Assembly (NCBI RefSeq): GCF_001486505.1
Contig: NZ_LN909062.1
Coordinates: forward strand, 62,001 to 126,000
Source of the DNA: Paenibacillus rubinfantis
GTDB lineage: Bacteria > Bacillota > Bacilli > Paenibacillales > Paenibacillaceae
Direction: 5' to 3'
DNA: 64,000 nt
Below are positions 14,857 through 24,592 of the stretch, piece by piece. The translations under genes were made by a program, and so were the position numbers. Numbering within the stretch: position 1 is the stretch's first letter; each line of letters starts with the position of its first letter. The notes under the pieces are model-generated. The model was not told the origin of the DNA. It did no database searches and saw only the letters and a program-made list of their open reading frames with translations.

Positions 14857-15423
14857 ATGGGGATGGAACAACCAAAAGCCAAAACACCTTACAGCCTGAA
14901 CAGTAAGAAGGTCGCCGACGCCACCAAGGAGTGGCTGCATAAACGCGGCGTCACCACGGAGCAAATCGCCGAACTCGTTTTGTTTTTGCAGCAAAAATAC
15001 TACCCGAACCTGACGATGGAAGAGTGTATACATAACGTGGAGCAGGTGCTGACCAAACGCGAGGTGCAAAATGCGGTGCTGACCGGCATTCAGCTTGATA
15101 TTATGGCAGAGCAGGGGATGTTAATTCCTGAGCTGCAGGACATGATTGCCAATGACGAAGGATTGTACGGGGTAGACGAAATTTTGGCCTTCTCGATCGT
15201 CAACGTGTACGGCAGTATCGGATTTACCAACTACGGTTATGTCGACAAGCTGAAGCCGGGGATCTTGGAGCAGCTAAATGATAAATCTCTGGGTCCGTGC
15301 AACACGTTCCTGGACGATATCGTTGGCGCCATCGCCGCCTCGGCCAGCAGCCGGATTGCTCACCGCAAACAAGCGGAGCGGGAAAAAGAAAGCGGCGAGG
15401 AAACACTGGACGCCGAGCGGTGA
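14857..15423 (+). CDS. yutG: PgpA-family protein, YutG-like
   Basis: The 188-residue protein matches Bacillus YutG: SLNSKKVADATKEWLHKRG, IAELVLFLQQKYYPNLTMEEC, VLTKREVQNAVLTGIQLD and the very conserved SIVNVYGSIGFTNYGYVDK. It belongs to the phosphatidylglycerophosphatase A superfamily, but the precise reaction of the YutG branch is not settled. The ATG with AAGGAG 8 bases upstream is preferred over an in-frame codon 41 residues earlier. It ends at a terminator shared with the convergent MBL gene. Confidence 0.9.
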   Translation: MGMEQPKAKTPYSLNSKKVADATKEWLHKRGVTTEQIAELVLFLQQKYYPNLTMEECIHNVEQVLTKREVQNAVLTGIQLDIMAEQGMLIPELQDMIANDEGLYGVDEILAFSIVNVYGSIGFTNYGYVDKLKPGILEQLNDKSLGPCNTFLDDIVGAIAASASSRIAHRKQAEREKESGEETLDAER

Positions 15424-15440
15424 ACATGACCACGAGTAAA

Positions 15441-15473
15441 AAAGAAGGGCGGCATCGGATGCCGCCCTTCTTC
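15441..15473. terminator. Bidirectional terminator between yutG and the MBL hydrolase gene
   Basis: AAGAAGGGCGGCAT and ATGCCGCCCTTCTT form a 14-pair stem with a 3-base loop, flanked by A and T runs, between two convergent genes. Confidence 0.85.
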
Positions 15474-15478
15474 TATAT

Positions 15479-16480
15479 TCATTTAACCGGTGCAAACCGT
15501 ATGATATCGTCTGCAGCTTCTGCGTTCGCCTGCTCTGCGGCTCGCTCTTGCCGGACCAGCTCCACTAGATGCGCCAACGTCTCCGCCATCGCAAAGCGCA
15601 TTTGATGGATGCCCAGCTCCGTGCCAAACAAGGCAACGCAAACGTCAAATGCCGTCTGCGGCCGCTCCCTTAACATCCCCTCAATGCGCTGAAGCCGCTC
15701 CTCATGATGCTGAAGCAACAGCCGAATCCGCTCCCCGAAATAATCAAACGGATTGCGGTGTCCCGGATACGCGGTCTCCACCTCGTACGCACTAAGCTTC
15801 ACGAGCGAATCCAGGAACGATTGGAGCGGCTGTGGGTCACTGCCCGGCAGGTAGCTGACGTTGGGGGAGATTTGCGGAAGCACCGCATCCCCGCAAAACA
15901 TCAGCTTCTGCTCTGCATTGTAAAATGACAGGTGTCCCGGGGCATGTCCCGCCGTTTCGATCGGCAACCAGGCTCGTCCCCCCATCCAGACGGGTTCCCC
16001 CTCGCGGAGGAACGTCACCTCGGGAGCCGGGCGAACCTGAGCCACGAAGCCGTCCAGATGTTCCGGCAGCTGGCTGTACCAAGATTCCGGCATCCCGTGC
16101 TGGCGGAACAATTCGGGCAGCTTTTCATTCATTTGGCTGCCTTCCCCCCACATGAGCTGTGTCTCCTCATAAGCTCGCGGGGACATCGACACGTCCGCAC
16201 CCGTGACCTCCTGCAGATATCCCGCCAAACCGTAATGATCGGGATGGTGGTGGGTCAGGACGATTTGGCGGATATCGCGGGGCACGATGCCGAGCTCCTG
16301 CCAAGCGGCCCGCCACTCCGCTTCCGTCTCGTCCGTCCGTGGCCCAGGGTCGATGATCGTAATCCCCTCGTCGCCCCGAAGCACGTAACTGTTCACCCGG
16401 CGGAGCGGAGGGGCCATGGAAATGGGAACACGGGCAACGAGCTCCCGCTCCCATAGCGGAATTCCCGGCAACAGCGTCAT
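15479..16480 (-). CDS. Metallo-beta-lactamase-fold hydrolase
   Basis: The 333-residue protein has the MBL metal-binding motif LTHHHPDHYGLAG, the third His in ETAGHAPGHLSF, Asp in MFCGDAVLP and the last His in AYPGHRNPF. The fold supports zinc-dependent hydrolases such as glyoxalase II and quinolone-response thioesterases; which one this is cannot be told. A helical C-terminus of about 90 residues follows the fold. Its ATG overlaps the upstream methyltransferase stop by 4 bases, so the two are translationally coupled. Confidence 0.88.
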   Translation of the reverse strand: MTLLPGIPLWERELVARVPISMAPPLRRVNSYVLRGDEGITIIDPGPRTDETEAEWRAAWQELGIVPRDIRQIVLTHHHPDHYGLAGYLQEVTGADVSMSPRAYEETQLMWGEGSQMNEKLPELFRQHGMPESWYSQLPEHLDGFVAQVRPAPEVTFLREGEPVWMGGRAWLPIETAGHAPGHLSFYNAEQKLMFCGDAVLPQISPNVSYLPGSDPQPLQSFLDSLVKLSAYEVETAYPGHRNPFDYFGERIRLLLQHHEERLQRIEGMLRERPQTAFDVCVALFGTELGIHQMRFAMAETLAHLVELVRQERAAEQANAEAADDIIRFAPVK

Positions 16481-17211
16481 GGGCGCACCCCCACCAGGAT
16501 CATACGCCGGGACTTATCCGGATCGTAGGTTTCTTCGTCATAATTTCCATGAACGTTCTGCAATTCCAATCCGGCCTCCTTCAGCATGTGCCGAAAATCC
16601 TCCAACCCGTACAGCTTAATCCGCTCCATGTAATGCCGCGGCTGCCCGCCGGGGGTGGAAATGGCGATATCCTTAACGACATAGCCATCTTCAATCCGCC
16701 GCCGCTCCACAATCCGCTGCCCCTCATCTTCCCGTTCCGAATTCGGGACGAGATGGGCCGCCGTATAAGCGGGATTCAGAAAATCGAGGAGAAAACGGCC
16801 GCCCGGCTTCAGCACGCGCGATGCTTCTCGCAGCACCTTAATCTGCTCCTCGTCCTCCCGAAAATATCCGAACGAAGTAAACAGGTTCACCACCGCATCA
16901 AACTCTCCGTTCTGCAGCGGCAATCGGCGCATATCCGCCTGATGCCAGGTGATTTGATCCTCGGCATCGAGGCGTTTCGCTTCGCGAAGCAACACCTCTG
17001 ACAGATCCACACCGGTCACCTTGTAGCCAACTTCGGCCAACGCCAGCGAATGGCGTCCCATGCCGCAGCATAAATCCAGCACCTTGGCTCCGGCAACCAA
17101 CTGCAGCCAGCCGATCATCCGGTGCACTTCCTGTTTGGCCCCCTGTGCGTCGCGGTGCTTATAGACCAGCAAATAGTCTTCCCCGAAACTTCGCTCATAC
17201 CATTCCGCCAT
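16477..17211 (-). CDS. Class I SAM-dependent methyltransferase
   Basis: The 244-residue protein has motif I VLDLCCGMGRHSLALAEVGY, the acidic end of strand 2 (VTGVDLS), WHQADMRRLPL and the post-motif VVNLFTSFGYF, then VLKPGGRFLLDFLN. The substrate is unknown. I chose the ATG at 17211 because GGAGG lies 9 bases upstream and the protein then starts at the usual place (MAEWYERSFGEDYL); codons further upstream would add 39 residues of unlikely sequence. It is the first gene of a coupled pair with the MBL hydrolase. Confidence 0.88.
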   Translation of the reverse strand: MAEWYERSFGEDYLLVYKHRDAQGAKQEVHRMIGWLQLVAGAKVLDLCCGMGRHSLALAEVGYKVTGVDLSEVLLREAKRLDAEDQITWHQADMRRLPLQNGEFDAVVNLFTSFGYFREDEEQIKVLREASRVLKPGGRFLLDFLNPAYTAAHLVPNSEREDEGQRIVERRRIEDGYVVKDIAISTPGGQPRHYMERIKLYGLEDFRHMLKEAGLELQNVHGNYDEETYDPDKSRRMILVGVRP

Positions 17212-17333
17212 CTTCGCCTTCCTCCAAACCATCCATTCCGATCGGACATGTGACGAATCCATCGATTTTACCCTCATTGTACCGCCAGTCTTCCGGAAAT
17301 ACAAAGCCTCATTCAATCGTACCCGCAAGGAAA

Positions 17334-17366
17334 ATACAAAACCGCCGGAGCTTCCTGCTCCGGCGG
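17334..17366 (-). terminator. Terminator of the prsA-like gene
   Basis: On the minus strand CCGCCGGAGC AGGAA GCTCCGGCGG is followed by TTTTGTATTTT, 28 bases after the stop. Confidence 0.85.
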
Positions 17367-17393
17367 TACTCTGCGGCTGCCTCTACGCCCCTC

Positions 17394-18548
17394 TTATTCG
17401 GCAGCGGCCGCATCCGTTAACGTATTGGTGATCTTCGCTTTGCTTCGTACATCCTCCAGCCACGTGCCCGACATGCTGGAGACCTGTTGGGAGATGAGCC
17501 CTTTGCGGATCTCTTCCTTCTTCTCCTCCAGCGTAGCCTCATGGGCTTCCTTCTTGTCGGTCACTTTGATGACCTGGTAACCTTCGCTGGTTTTTACAGG
17601 CTCGCTGACCTCGCCTTTTGCCAGCTTGAAGGCCGCTTCTTCCACTGCCTCTTCCTTCTCGCCGCGGGCGAAGAAGTCGGTGTCGCCGCCTTGCTCCTTC
17701 GTAGCTGGGTCCAGCGACTTGCTCTTAGCCAGCTCAGCGAAATCCGCGCCTTCGTCCAGCTGCTTTACAACATCCTTCGCTTCCTGCTCGGTAGCCACCA
17801 AGATGACGGAAGTCCGAACCTGCTCCGGCGTATTAAAAGAATCCTTATAGGACTCAAACGTTTCCTTGATTTGATCGTCGGTGACCTTAATTTGCGGCTC
17901 CAGCAGCTTGGTGAGCTTGAGCTCCATCACCACCTGCTTCCGCAAATCATCCATCGTCATGCCGTACTGCACCAATGCCTGGTTCAAGGCTTCTTCCGAA
18001 CCAAACTGGGTTTGATAGCTTTCGATTTCGGCATCGATATCGGCATCGGTGACCGTAATATTTTTCTTAGCGGCCTCTTGGTTCACGAGCTCTTGGTTGA
18101 TAAGGTTCGTCAACGCCTGCTCCCCGCCGTTCGCGGCCAATTCATCAAACAGCCGGTCCTTCGTAATTTCCACGCCGTTGACCGTAGCCACGGCTTCCGC
18201 TTTATTTGAAGCAAACGGAGGTTTGATCAACACAACGATCAGCAGGATGGCCAACACCAGCGATACAATCGGCCAAACTTTGCTGCCGGATTTCGAAGCT
18301 TGGACTGCTTCGGCTTCGGACTCCCCATTCTGGGAAACCATCACCGGCACCGGCGACGAATCCGCATCGGCTTTGATCTCTTCGGCGAGATAATCCGCGT
18401 CGTCCGCCGGATCATATTCCGCTTCCTTTGGCTCGTCCGCGCCAACATCCGCCGGCTCGGCTTGTCCATCCGGCGTCTGCGTTTCCCCCTCAGCGGCTCC
18501 GGTTTCGCCTCCGTTGGTCTCTAGCTCTTTTTTGTCCTTTTCGTCCAT
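17394..18548 (-). CDS. prsA: Membrane-anchored peptidyl-prolyl isomerase (PrsA/SurA-like, parvulin type)
   Basis: The 384-residue protein has an acidic, Glu/Asp-rich cytoplasmic N-terminus of about 88 residues, one membrane span (VWPIVSLVLAILLIVVLI), a SurA-like helical domain (VNGVEITKDRLFDEL...INQELVNQEA) and a parvulin domain (VRTSVILVATEQEAKDVV...GGDTDFFARGE...VSEPVKTSEGYQVIKV). It is anchored by a transmembrane helix rather than by the lipid of classical PrsA. It should help secreted proteins fold outside the membrane. A stem-terminator follows. Confidence 0.88.
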   Translation of the reverse strand: MDEKDKKELETNGGETGAAEGETQTPDGQAEPADVGADEPKEAEYDPADDADYLAEEIKADADSSPVPVMVSQNGESEAEAVQASKSGSKVWPIVSLVLAILLIVVLIKPPFASNKAEAVATVNGVEITKDRLFDELAANGGEQALTNLINQELVNQEAAKKNITVTDADIDAEIESYQTQFGSEEALNQALVQYGMTMDDLRKQVVMELKLTKLLEPQIKVTDDQIKETFESYKDSFNTPEQVRTSVILVATEQEAKDVVKQLDEGADFAELAKSKSLDPATKEQGGDTDFFARGEKEEAVEEAAFKLAKGEVSEPVKTSEGYQVIKVTDKKEAHEATLEEKKEEIRKGLISQQVSSMSGTWLEDVRSKAKITNTLTDAAAAE

Positions 18549-18783
18549 TTGTCTTTGCGACTCCCTTCTTCATACAGCATTCAAATTATATCCCTTCGTA
18601 CTTTCTTGACTTTACCAGAAATCGCTTGTCCTTACCTTAAATATTCTTAAAAAAAACGCAGCCCGTTTTAAGATGATTTTAAGGAAACACTACAACCCTC
18701 GGTGACATGAGTGACCCCGTCATTCGTGTTCTCGACAAAAAAGGTGTAGAATATACGGGTAAACCTAGTTCGGGAGGAACGAA

Positions 18784-20145
18784 TTGACGATGGATTATCA
18801 AGCTTATTTTTCAACAAACCGCGAACAACACTTGAAAGAACTTGGCGAACTGCTTCGGATTCCCAGCATCTCCGCTCTGTCCGAGCACAAAGGCGACGTG
18901 CTGCAAGCCGCCGAATGGATCGCTGAGTCCCTCCGCAGCGCCGGCATGGAGGCCGTAGAGGTCCATCCAACTGCCGGACACCCGGTCGTTTATGCCGAGC
19001 ATTTGCATGCTCCGGGAAAACCAACGGTGCTGGTGTACGGCCACTACGATGTCCAGCCGGTGGACCCGCTGAATCTATGGGAAACGCCGCCTTTTGAGCC
19101 ATCCATTCGCGATGGCAAGCTGTACGCCCGTGGAGCGACGGACGATAAAGGCCAAGTGTTTATGCATATCAAAGCCATTGAGGCGATCCTGAAGCAGGAG
19201 AAAGAGCTTCCGATCAACATTAAATTCTGTATCGAAGGGGAAGAGGAGGTGACCAGTCCAAACCTGCCTTCCTTCCTGGAAGCAAACCAGGAGAAGCTGG
19301 CCGCCGACGTGATCCTGATCTCCGATACAGCGCTGATGGCACCGGGCAAACCGGCGATCTGCATCGGTCTTCGCGGCTTGTGCGCGATGGAGGTCTCGGT
19401 CTTTACCGCCAACACCGATTTGCACTCCGGAACATTTGGCGGCGGTGTACCCAACGCGCTGCACGCACTCGTGTCACTGCTCGCTTCTCTGCACGATGAA
19501 CAGGGCCGGGTTACAGTTGAAGGCTTCTACGAAGGCGTTCACGAGCTGTCCGCGCTGGAGCGCGAGGAATTCGTCAAGCAGCAATTCGACGAGGACAAGC
19601 TCAAGCGTGATCTTGGCTTAAACGAGCTTTACGGCGAAGCAGGTTACTCCTTCGTGGAGCGGACCGGCGCCCGTCCGACGCTGGAGCTGAACGGGGTTTA
19701 CGGCGGATTCCAAGGGGAGGGAACCAAAACGGTACTTCCGAAGGAAGCCCACGCCAAAATCACCTGCCGCCTTGTCGGCGACCAGGATCCGCAGGCTACG
19801 ATCGACCGCATCGAGCGTCACTTGCACAAGTATCTGCAGCCGGGGGCAACCCTGAAGGTTAGAGCGACCGAGAAAGCTCGGGCCTTTACCTGCAACCCGG
19901 AAGATCCGATGCTGCAAAAAGCGGCCGATGCCTACGAAGCCGTATATGGCACCCGGGCGCTGTTCACCAAGGACGGCGGCTCGATCCCGATCGTCGAAAC
20001 CTTGTCCCGCGTCCTGTCGGCTCCGGCCGTGATGATGGGCTTTGGGCTGCCGGACGAGAACCTGCACGCACCAAATGAACACTTCAACCTGGAGAACTTC
20101 GATAAAGGACTGCTGACGATCGTCCATTATTTGAAGTCGCTATAA
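18784..20145 (+). CDS. M20-family dipeptidase
   Basis: The 453-residue metallopeptidase has the two-zinc ligands of the M20 fold: VYGHYDVQP, GATDDKGQVFMHI, CIEGEEEVTSPNL, ISDT and, near the end, DENLHAPNEHFNL. The lid/dimerisation domain contains HSGTFGGGVPNA. The family cleaves dipeptides or related amides in the cytoplasm. A TTG at 18784 lies 6 bases after GGGAGG and is preferred; the ATG two codons on is spaced 12 bases away. It is monocistronic, with a terminator at 20161. Confidence 0.92.
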   Translation: MTMDYQAYFSTNREQHLKELGELLRIPSISALSEHKGDVLQAAEWIAESLRSAGMEAVEVHPTAGHPVVYAEHLHAPGKPTVLVYGHYDVQPVDPLNLWETPPFEPSIRDGKLYARGATDDKGQVFMHIKAIEAILKQEKELPINIKFCIEGEEEVTSPNLPSFLEANQEKLAADVILISDTALMAPGKPAICIGLRGLCAMEVSVFTANTDLHSGTFGGGVPNALHALVSLLASLHDEQGRVTVEGFYEGVHELSALEREEFVKQQFDEDKLKRDLGLNELYGEAGYSFVERTGARPTLELNGVYGGFQGEGTKTVLPKEAHAKITCRLVGDQDPQATIDRIERHLHKYLQPGATLKVRATEKARAFTCNPEDPMLQKAADAYEAVYGTRALFTKDGGSIPIVETLSRVLSAPAVMMGFGLPDENLHAPNEHFNLENFDKGLLTIVHYLKSL

Positions 20146-20160
20146 GGCATATCTATATAA

Positions 20161-20187
20161 AACCGTCCTCCATGGGACGGTTTTTTT
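20161..20187 (+). terminator. Terminator of the M20 dipeptidase gene
   Basis: AACCGTCC TCCATG GGACGGTT followed by a T run, 15 bases after the stop. Confidence 0.9.
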
Positions 20188-20250
20188 GTTGCTTGTCTGG
20201 AGGAGATAAGCAAAAGTGAACGAGCGAATATTCACCGCCCCACCTAACAC

Positions 20251-20292
20251 AAAAAAACCTCCTCTCTCCCCCTTACGGGGTGAAAAAGAAGG
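20251..20292 (-). terminator. Terminator of gerE
   Basis: On the minus strand an imperfect long stem (CCTTCT...CACCCC GTAA GGGGG...AGGAGG) is followed by seven T, about 32 bases after the gerE stop. Confidence 0.65.
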
Positions 20293-20324
20293 CTTGCGGC
20301 TTTCTACGCACGCGTAGATGACCG

Positions 20325-20549
20325 TCAGATTTTCAGCTCCCCAAGCTTGATCAGCTCGACAACCGCCTGCGCGCGACCTTTGACATTCAACTTTTGCATG
20401 ACGTTAGAAATGTGATTTCGGACGGTTTTCTCGCTAATAAATAGTTGCCCGGCAATGTCGCGCGTCGTTTTATCCTGCACGAGAAGCTCGAAGACCTCCC
20501 GTTCACGATGAGTTAACAGAAATTTGCTGTTACGATCGCTGCTCTTCAA
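20325..20549 (-). CDS. gerE: GerE, late mother-cell sporulation regulator
   Basis: The 74-residue protein is almost entirely a LuxR-type helix-turn-helix and matches Bacillus GerE in length and sequence (LTHREREVFELLVQDKTTRD, FISEKTVRNHISNVMQKLNV). GerE works with sigma-K in the mother cell to activate or repress spore coat genes. The start is TTG, with GGAGG about 11 bases upstream. A sigma-K-like promoter lies upstream. The spore-coat glycan genes at 27-52 kb are plausible members of its regulon, but that is inference. Confidence 0.93.
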   Translation of the reverse strand: MKSSDRNSKFLLTHREREVFELLVQDKTTRDIAGQLFISEKTVRNHISNVMQKLNVKGRAQAVVELIKLGELKI

Positions 20550-20611
20550 AATGCGTCACCCCTCCTTGCTCGGGTTTTGTGGTTTAACAAGGTTCAGGGA
20601 TACAGTCAACA

Positions 20612-20641
20612 CATCTTATGAAAGAACAGGGTTAATGGTGC
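20612..20641 (-). promoter_or_regulatory. Candidate sigma-K promoter of gerE
   Basis: On the minus strand GCAC (20638-20641), a 17-base gap and CATAAGATG (20612-20620) resemble the sigma-K pattern (AC around -35, CATAnnnTA at -10). The last base of the -10 differs. The position, about 60 bases before the gene, and known gerE regulation support it. Confidence 0.4.
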
Positions 20642-20667
20642 GGTGTCAGAAAGAAATGGGCGGTCCG

Positions 20668-22191
<1,524 letters not shown>

Positions 22192-22261
22192 TTACAATCT
22201 TATACCTATCATAACCCGGCAAGCCGCATGCACGCTATCCGCTCCGCTAAAAGAGGCGGTG

Positions 22262-22300
22262 AAATAAATAAGGAACCCCAGGGATTCCCCGAGGTTCCTT
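22262..22300 (-). terminator. Terminator of the MarR-family gene
   Basis: On the minus strand AAGGAACC...GGTTCCTT closes a stem with an internal CCCC/GGGG segment and runs into TATTTATTTC. Confidence 0.7.
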
Positions 22301-22322
22301 GCTGTGCGGGTTGACCGCATCC

Positions 22323-22778
22323 TCACGACTTATGATACGACTTATGATTCTTGGACAGCTTCTCCAAAATCGTAATCATCATCTCCAGCTCCTGCTCGCT
22401 TAACACGGAGAAATGATTTTTCAGCACTTCCCGCGATTTCTTTCGAGCTTCCGCCAGCACCTCGGCCCCCCGCTCGGTGACCGACAGCAACACGGCCCTC
22501 CGGTCCTTCTCGTCATGGCGACGTTCCACGTACCCGCTTTGGACAAGGCGGTCGATCATTACCGTAATCGCGCTAGGTTTAACCTCCAGCTTCTCAGCCA
22601 AATAGCTGACGTTGCAGGTGGTCTTCCTGGCGATCAGCGTCAGCATATGAAACTGCGGGCCGGTCAGGCCCAGCTCGTGATGGTGCATGATTTCACTTTT
22701 CATTTTGCGAAACGTATGGGACCAGACCAGCTCAAACCGATCTATGTAATTGTCGAGATCAAAGGACAACCAAACCAT
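22323..22778 (-). CDS. MarR-family transcriptional regulator
   Basis: The 151-residue protein has the MarR winged-helix core: LTGPQFHMLTLIARK, SYLAEKLEVKPSAITVMIDRLVQSGYVERRHDEKDRRAVLLSVTERG, with the DxRxx wing motif. The flanking helices form the dimer. It probably represses its own gene and unknown targets in response to a small phenolic or oxidative ligand. GGAGAGAGG precedes the ATG. It is divergent from the murR-nagBA operon, but the gap is over 200 bases and a direct link is not implied. Confidence 0.9.
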   Translation of the reverse strand: MVWLSFDLDNYIDRFELVWSHTFRKMKSEIMHHHELGLTGPQFHMLTLIARKTTCNVSYLAEKLEVKPSAITVMIDRLVQSGYVERRHDEKDRRAVLLSVTERGAEVLAEARKKSREVLKNHFSVLSEQELEMMITILEKLSKNHKSYHKS

Positions 22779-22868
22779 TCCTCTCTCCGATAAATAACCT
22801 ACTGTTTAGTTTATTATGCGCATCCCGAAAATTCAAGGAATCTGTCGCCATTTGGCGGGTTAACCTAC

Positions 22869-22897
22869 TTGAAAAAGGCCTGCAAATCCTTTATGAT
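22869..22897 (+). promoter_or_regulatory. Promoter of the murR-nagBA operon
   Basis: TTGAAA (22869-22874), a 17-base spacer and TATGAT (22892-22897). The leader of about 97 bases before the first gene carries two operator-like boxes. Confidence 0.7.
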
Positions 22898-22911
22898 GAA
22901 ACCGTAAATCA

Positions 22912-22954
22912 AAAATATTTTCACATTTAACAGTTGTTTAATAAAAATAATTTT
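22912..22954 (+). promoter_or_regulatory. Two AT-rich operator-like boxes in the murR-nagBA leader
   Basis: AAAATATTTT (22912-22921) and AAAATAATTTT (22944-22954) are near-identical palindromes 32 bases apart, each followed by CA. They lie just downstream of the start of transcription, where a repressor such as the RpiR/MurR protein could block the operon. Confidence 0.4.
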
Positions 22955-23000
22955 CATTAGCTTTCAAAAAGGCTGTACTTCCCAAGGGAGGATCCTACCT

Positions 23001-23870
23001 ATGACACCCATACTGCATGCTGTCTCCAGCCATCTGGAGACCCTGCCGCCGCAGGAGCGCAAGCTGGGCGAATACATTTTGGAGGCGCCAACTTCCGTCG
23101 TCCATCAAGGAATTACGGAGCTGGCGAACGCGTGCGGCATCAGCCCTTCGACGGTAACGAGGTTCTGCAAGACCTTTCACTTTAAAGGTTTCCCCGATTT
23201 CAAGATGAAGCTGGCTTCCGAGCTCGCGCATAAGCCTGCGGAGAACCACTACCAGGACATTATCGCCGGCAACGACCTGCAAAAAATCGTCGAAGCGATG
23301 GAAGCCAACCATGTGGCCTCCATTACCGATACCACCCGGCTGCTGGACATGAATCAACTGTCCCGCGCCGTCGAGGCGTTATGCCGCGCCAAGCGCATCG
23401 ATCTGTACGGCGTGGCTACCTCCTCAATCGTGGCCCAGGACTTCTACCAGAAGCTGGTCCGCATCGGCAAGAATTGCACCGCCTTCGCCGATTCGCATAT
23501 GCAGATCACTTCGGCTTCCTCGTTAGGCGAAGGCGACATGGCGCTGGCCATCTCCTATTCGGGTGAAACGCCGGAGACGATCGACGCCTTGCGATGTGCC
23601 AAGGACAGCGGCGCGACCACGCTGTCGCTCACACAGTTCAGCAGCAACTCCCTCGCTTCGCTCGCGGAGATTTCTTTATTCTCGTCCTCGCTCGAGGAAG
23701 GCATGCGCCGGGGGGATATGGCCTCGCGGATCGCGCAGCTGCACGTCATCGATATCTTATTTACGGGCATGGTCAGCCTGGAATTCCAGGACTTCATTCC
23801 GAAGCTGGAAAGCTCGTATCAGAACGTACAAATTTACCGAAAAATTCAAGGAGGTCAACACGAATGCTGA
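23001..23870 (+). CDS. murR: MurR/RpiR-family regulator with SIS domain
   Basis: The 289-residue protein has an N-terminal RpiR-type helix-turn-helix (LPPQERKLGEYILEAP, ELANACGISPSTVTRFCKTFHFKGFPDFK) and a C-terminal SIS sugar-phosphate-binding domain from about residue 125 (IDLYGVATSSIVAQDFYQKL, MALAISYSGETPETIDAL). In this family the ligand is a phosphosugar. The stop overlaps the nagB start, so it is co-transcribed and probably controls GlcNAc or MurNAc use in response to GlcNAc-6-P or a related ester. AAGGGAGG precedes the ATG. Confidence 0.88.
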   Translation: MTPILHAVSSHLETLPPQERKLGEYILEAPTSVVHQGITELANACGISPSTVTRFCKTFHFKGFPDFKMKLASELAHKPAENHYQDIIAGNDLQKIVEAMEANHVASITDTTRLLDMNQLSRAVEALCRAKRIDLYGVATSSIVAQDFYQKLVRIGKNCTAFADSHMQITSASSLGEGDMALAISYSGETPETIDALRCAKDSGATTLSLTQFSSNSLASLAEISLFSSSLEEGMRRGDMASRIAQLHVIDILFTGMVSLEFQDFIPKLESSYQNVQIYRKIQGGQHEC

Positions 23871-24592
23871 ATATTATCAAAACTAGCAGTGAGCAGCAGT
23901 TCAACGAAACCGGGGCAGGCATTATCGCCAGTCTCCTCCAATCCAATCCGCGGGCGATCTTGGGCCTGGCTACGGGCAGCACGCCGGTTGGAGTATACGG
24001 GAAGCTGATCGAGCTCTATAAAGAAGGCAGCGTCAGCTTTAAACAAGCGAGCAGCTATAACCTGGACGAATATATTGGACTGCCGGCAGACCATCCGGAG
24101 AGCTATCGCCGCTTTATGGATGAGAAGCTGTTTAACCATATCGATATTTTGCCCGAAAATACGCATGTGCCATCCGGAAACGCCGAGGATCCGGAGCAAG
24201 CCGCCAAGGATTACGCGAAGCTCTTGGACGATGCAGGTCAAATCGATCTGCAGTTACTGGGCCTTGGCCATAACGGTCACATCGGCTTTAACGAGCCCGC
24301 CGAAGAACTGACGGGGCCGCCGCATGTCGTGAAGCTGGAAGAACGAACCCGGCTGGCCAATGCACGCTTCTTTAACTCCATTGACGAAGTGCCGACACAT
24401 GCGCTGACCATGGGGATCGGCTCGATCCTGCAGGCCAAGCAAATCCTGCTGATGGCCAGAGGGGAAGACAAAGCGGAGATTATCGCCAAAGCATTAAAAG
24501 GCCCCATTACGACCCAATGTCCAGCTTCGCTGCTACAAACCCATTCCAACGTGGTTGTTGTCGTGGATCAAGACGCAGGGAGATTTCTGTAA
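23864..24592 (+). CDS. nagB: Glucosamine-6-phosphate deaminase
   Basis: The 242-residue enzyme converts glucosamine-6-phosphate to fructose-6-phosphate and ammonia. The motifs are GLATGSTPVGVYGKLIELY, SSYNLDEYIGLP, QLLGLGHNGHIGFNEPA and the catalytic His/Glu region HALTMGIGSILQAKQILLMARG. The length fits the short Gram-positive NagB, which lacks the allosteric tail. AAGGAGG lies 9 bases before the ATG. The gene overlaps murR by 7 bases and its stop overlaps the nagA start (TAATG). Confidence 0.96.
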   Translation: MLNIIKTSSEQQFNETGAGIIASLLQSNPRAILGLATGSTPVGVYGKLIELYKEGSVSFKQASSYNLDEYIGLPADHPESYRRFMDEKLFNHIDILPENTHVPSGNAEDPEQAAKDYAKLLDDAGQIDLQLLGLGHNGHIGFNEPAEELTGPPHVVKLEERTRLANARFFNSIDEVPTHALTMGIGSILQAKQILLMARGEDKAEIIAKALKGPITTQCPASLLQTHSNVVVVVDQDAGRFL

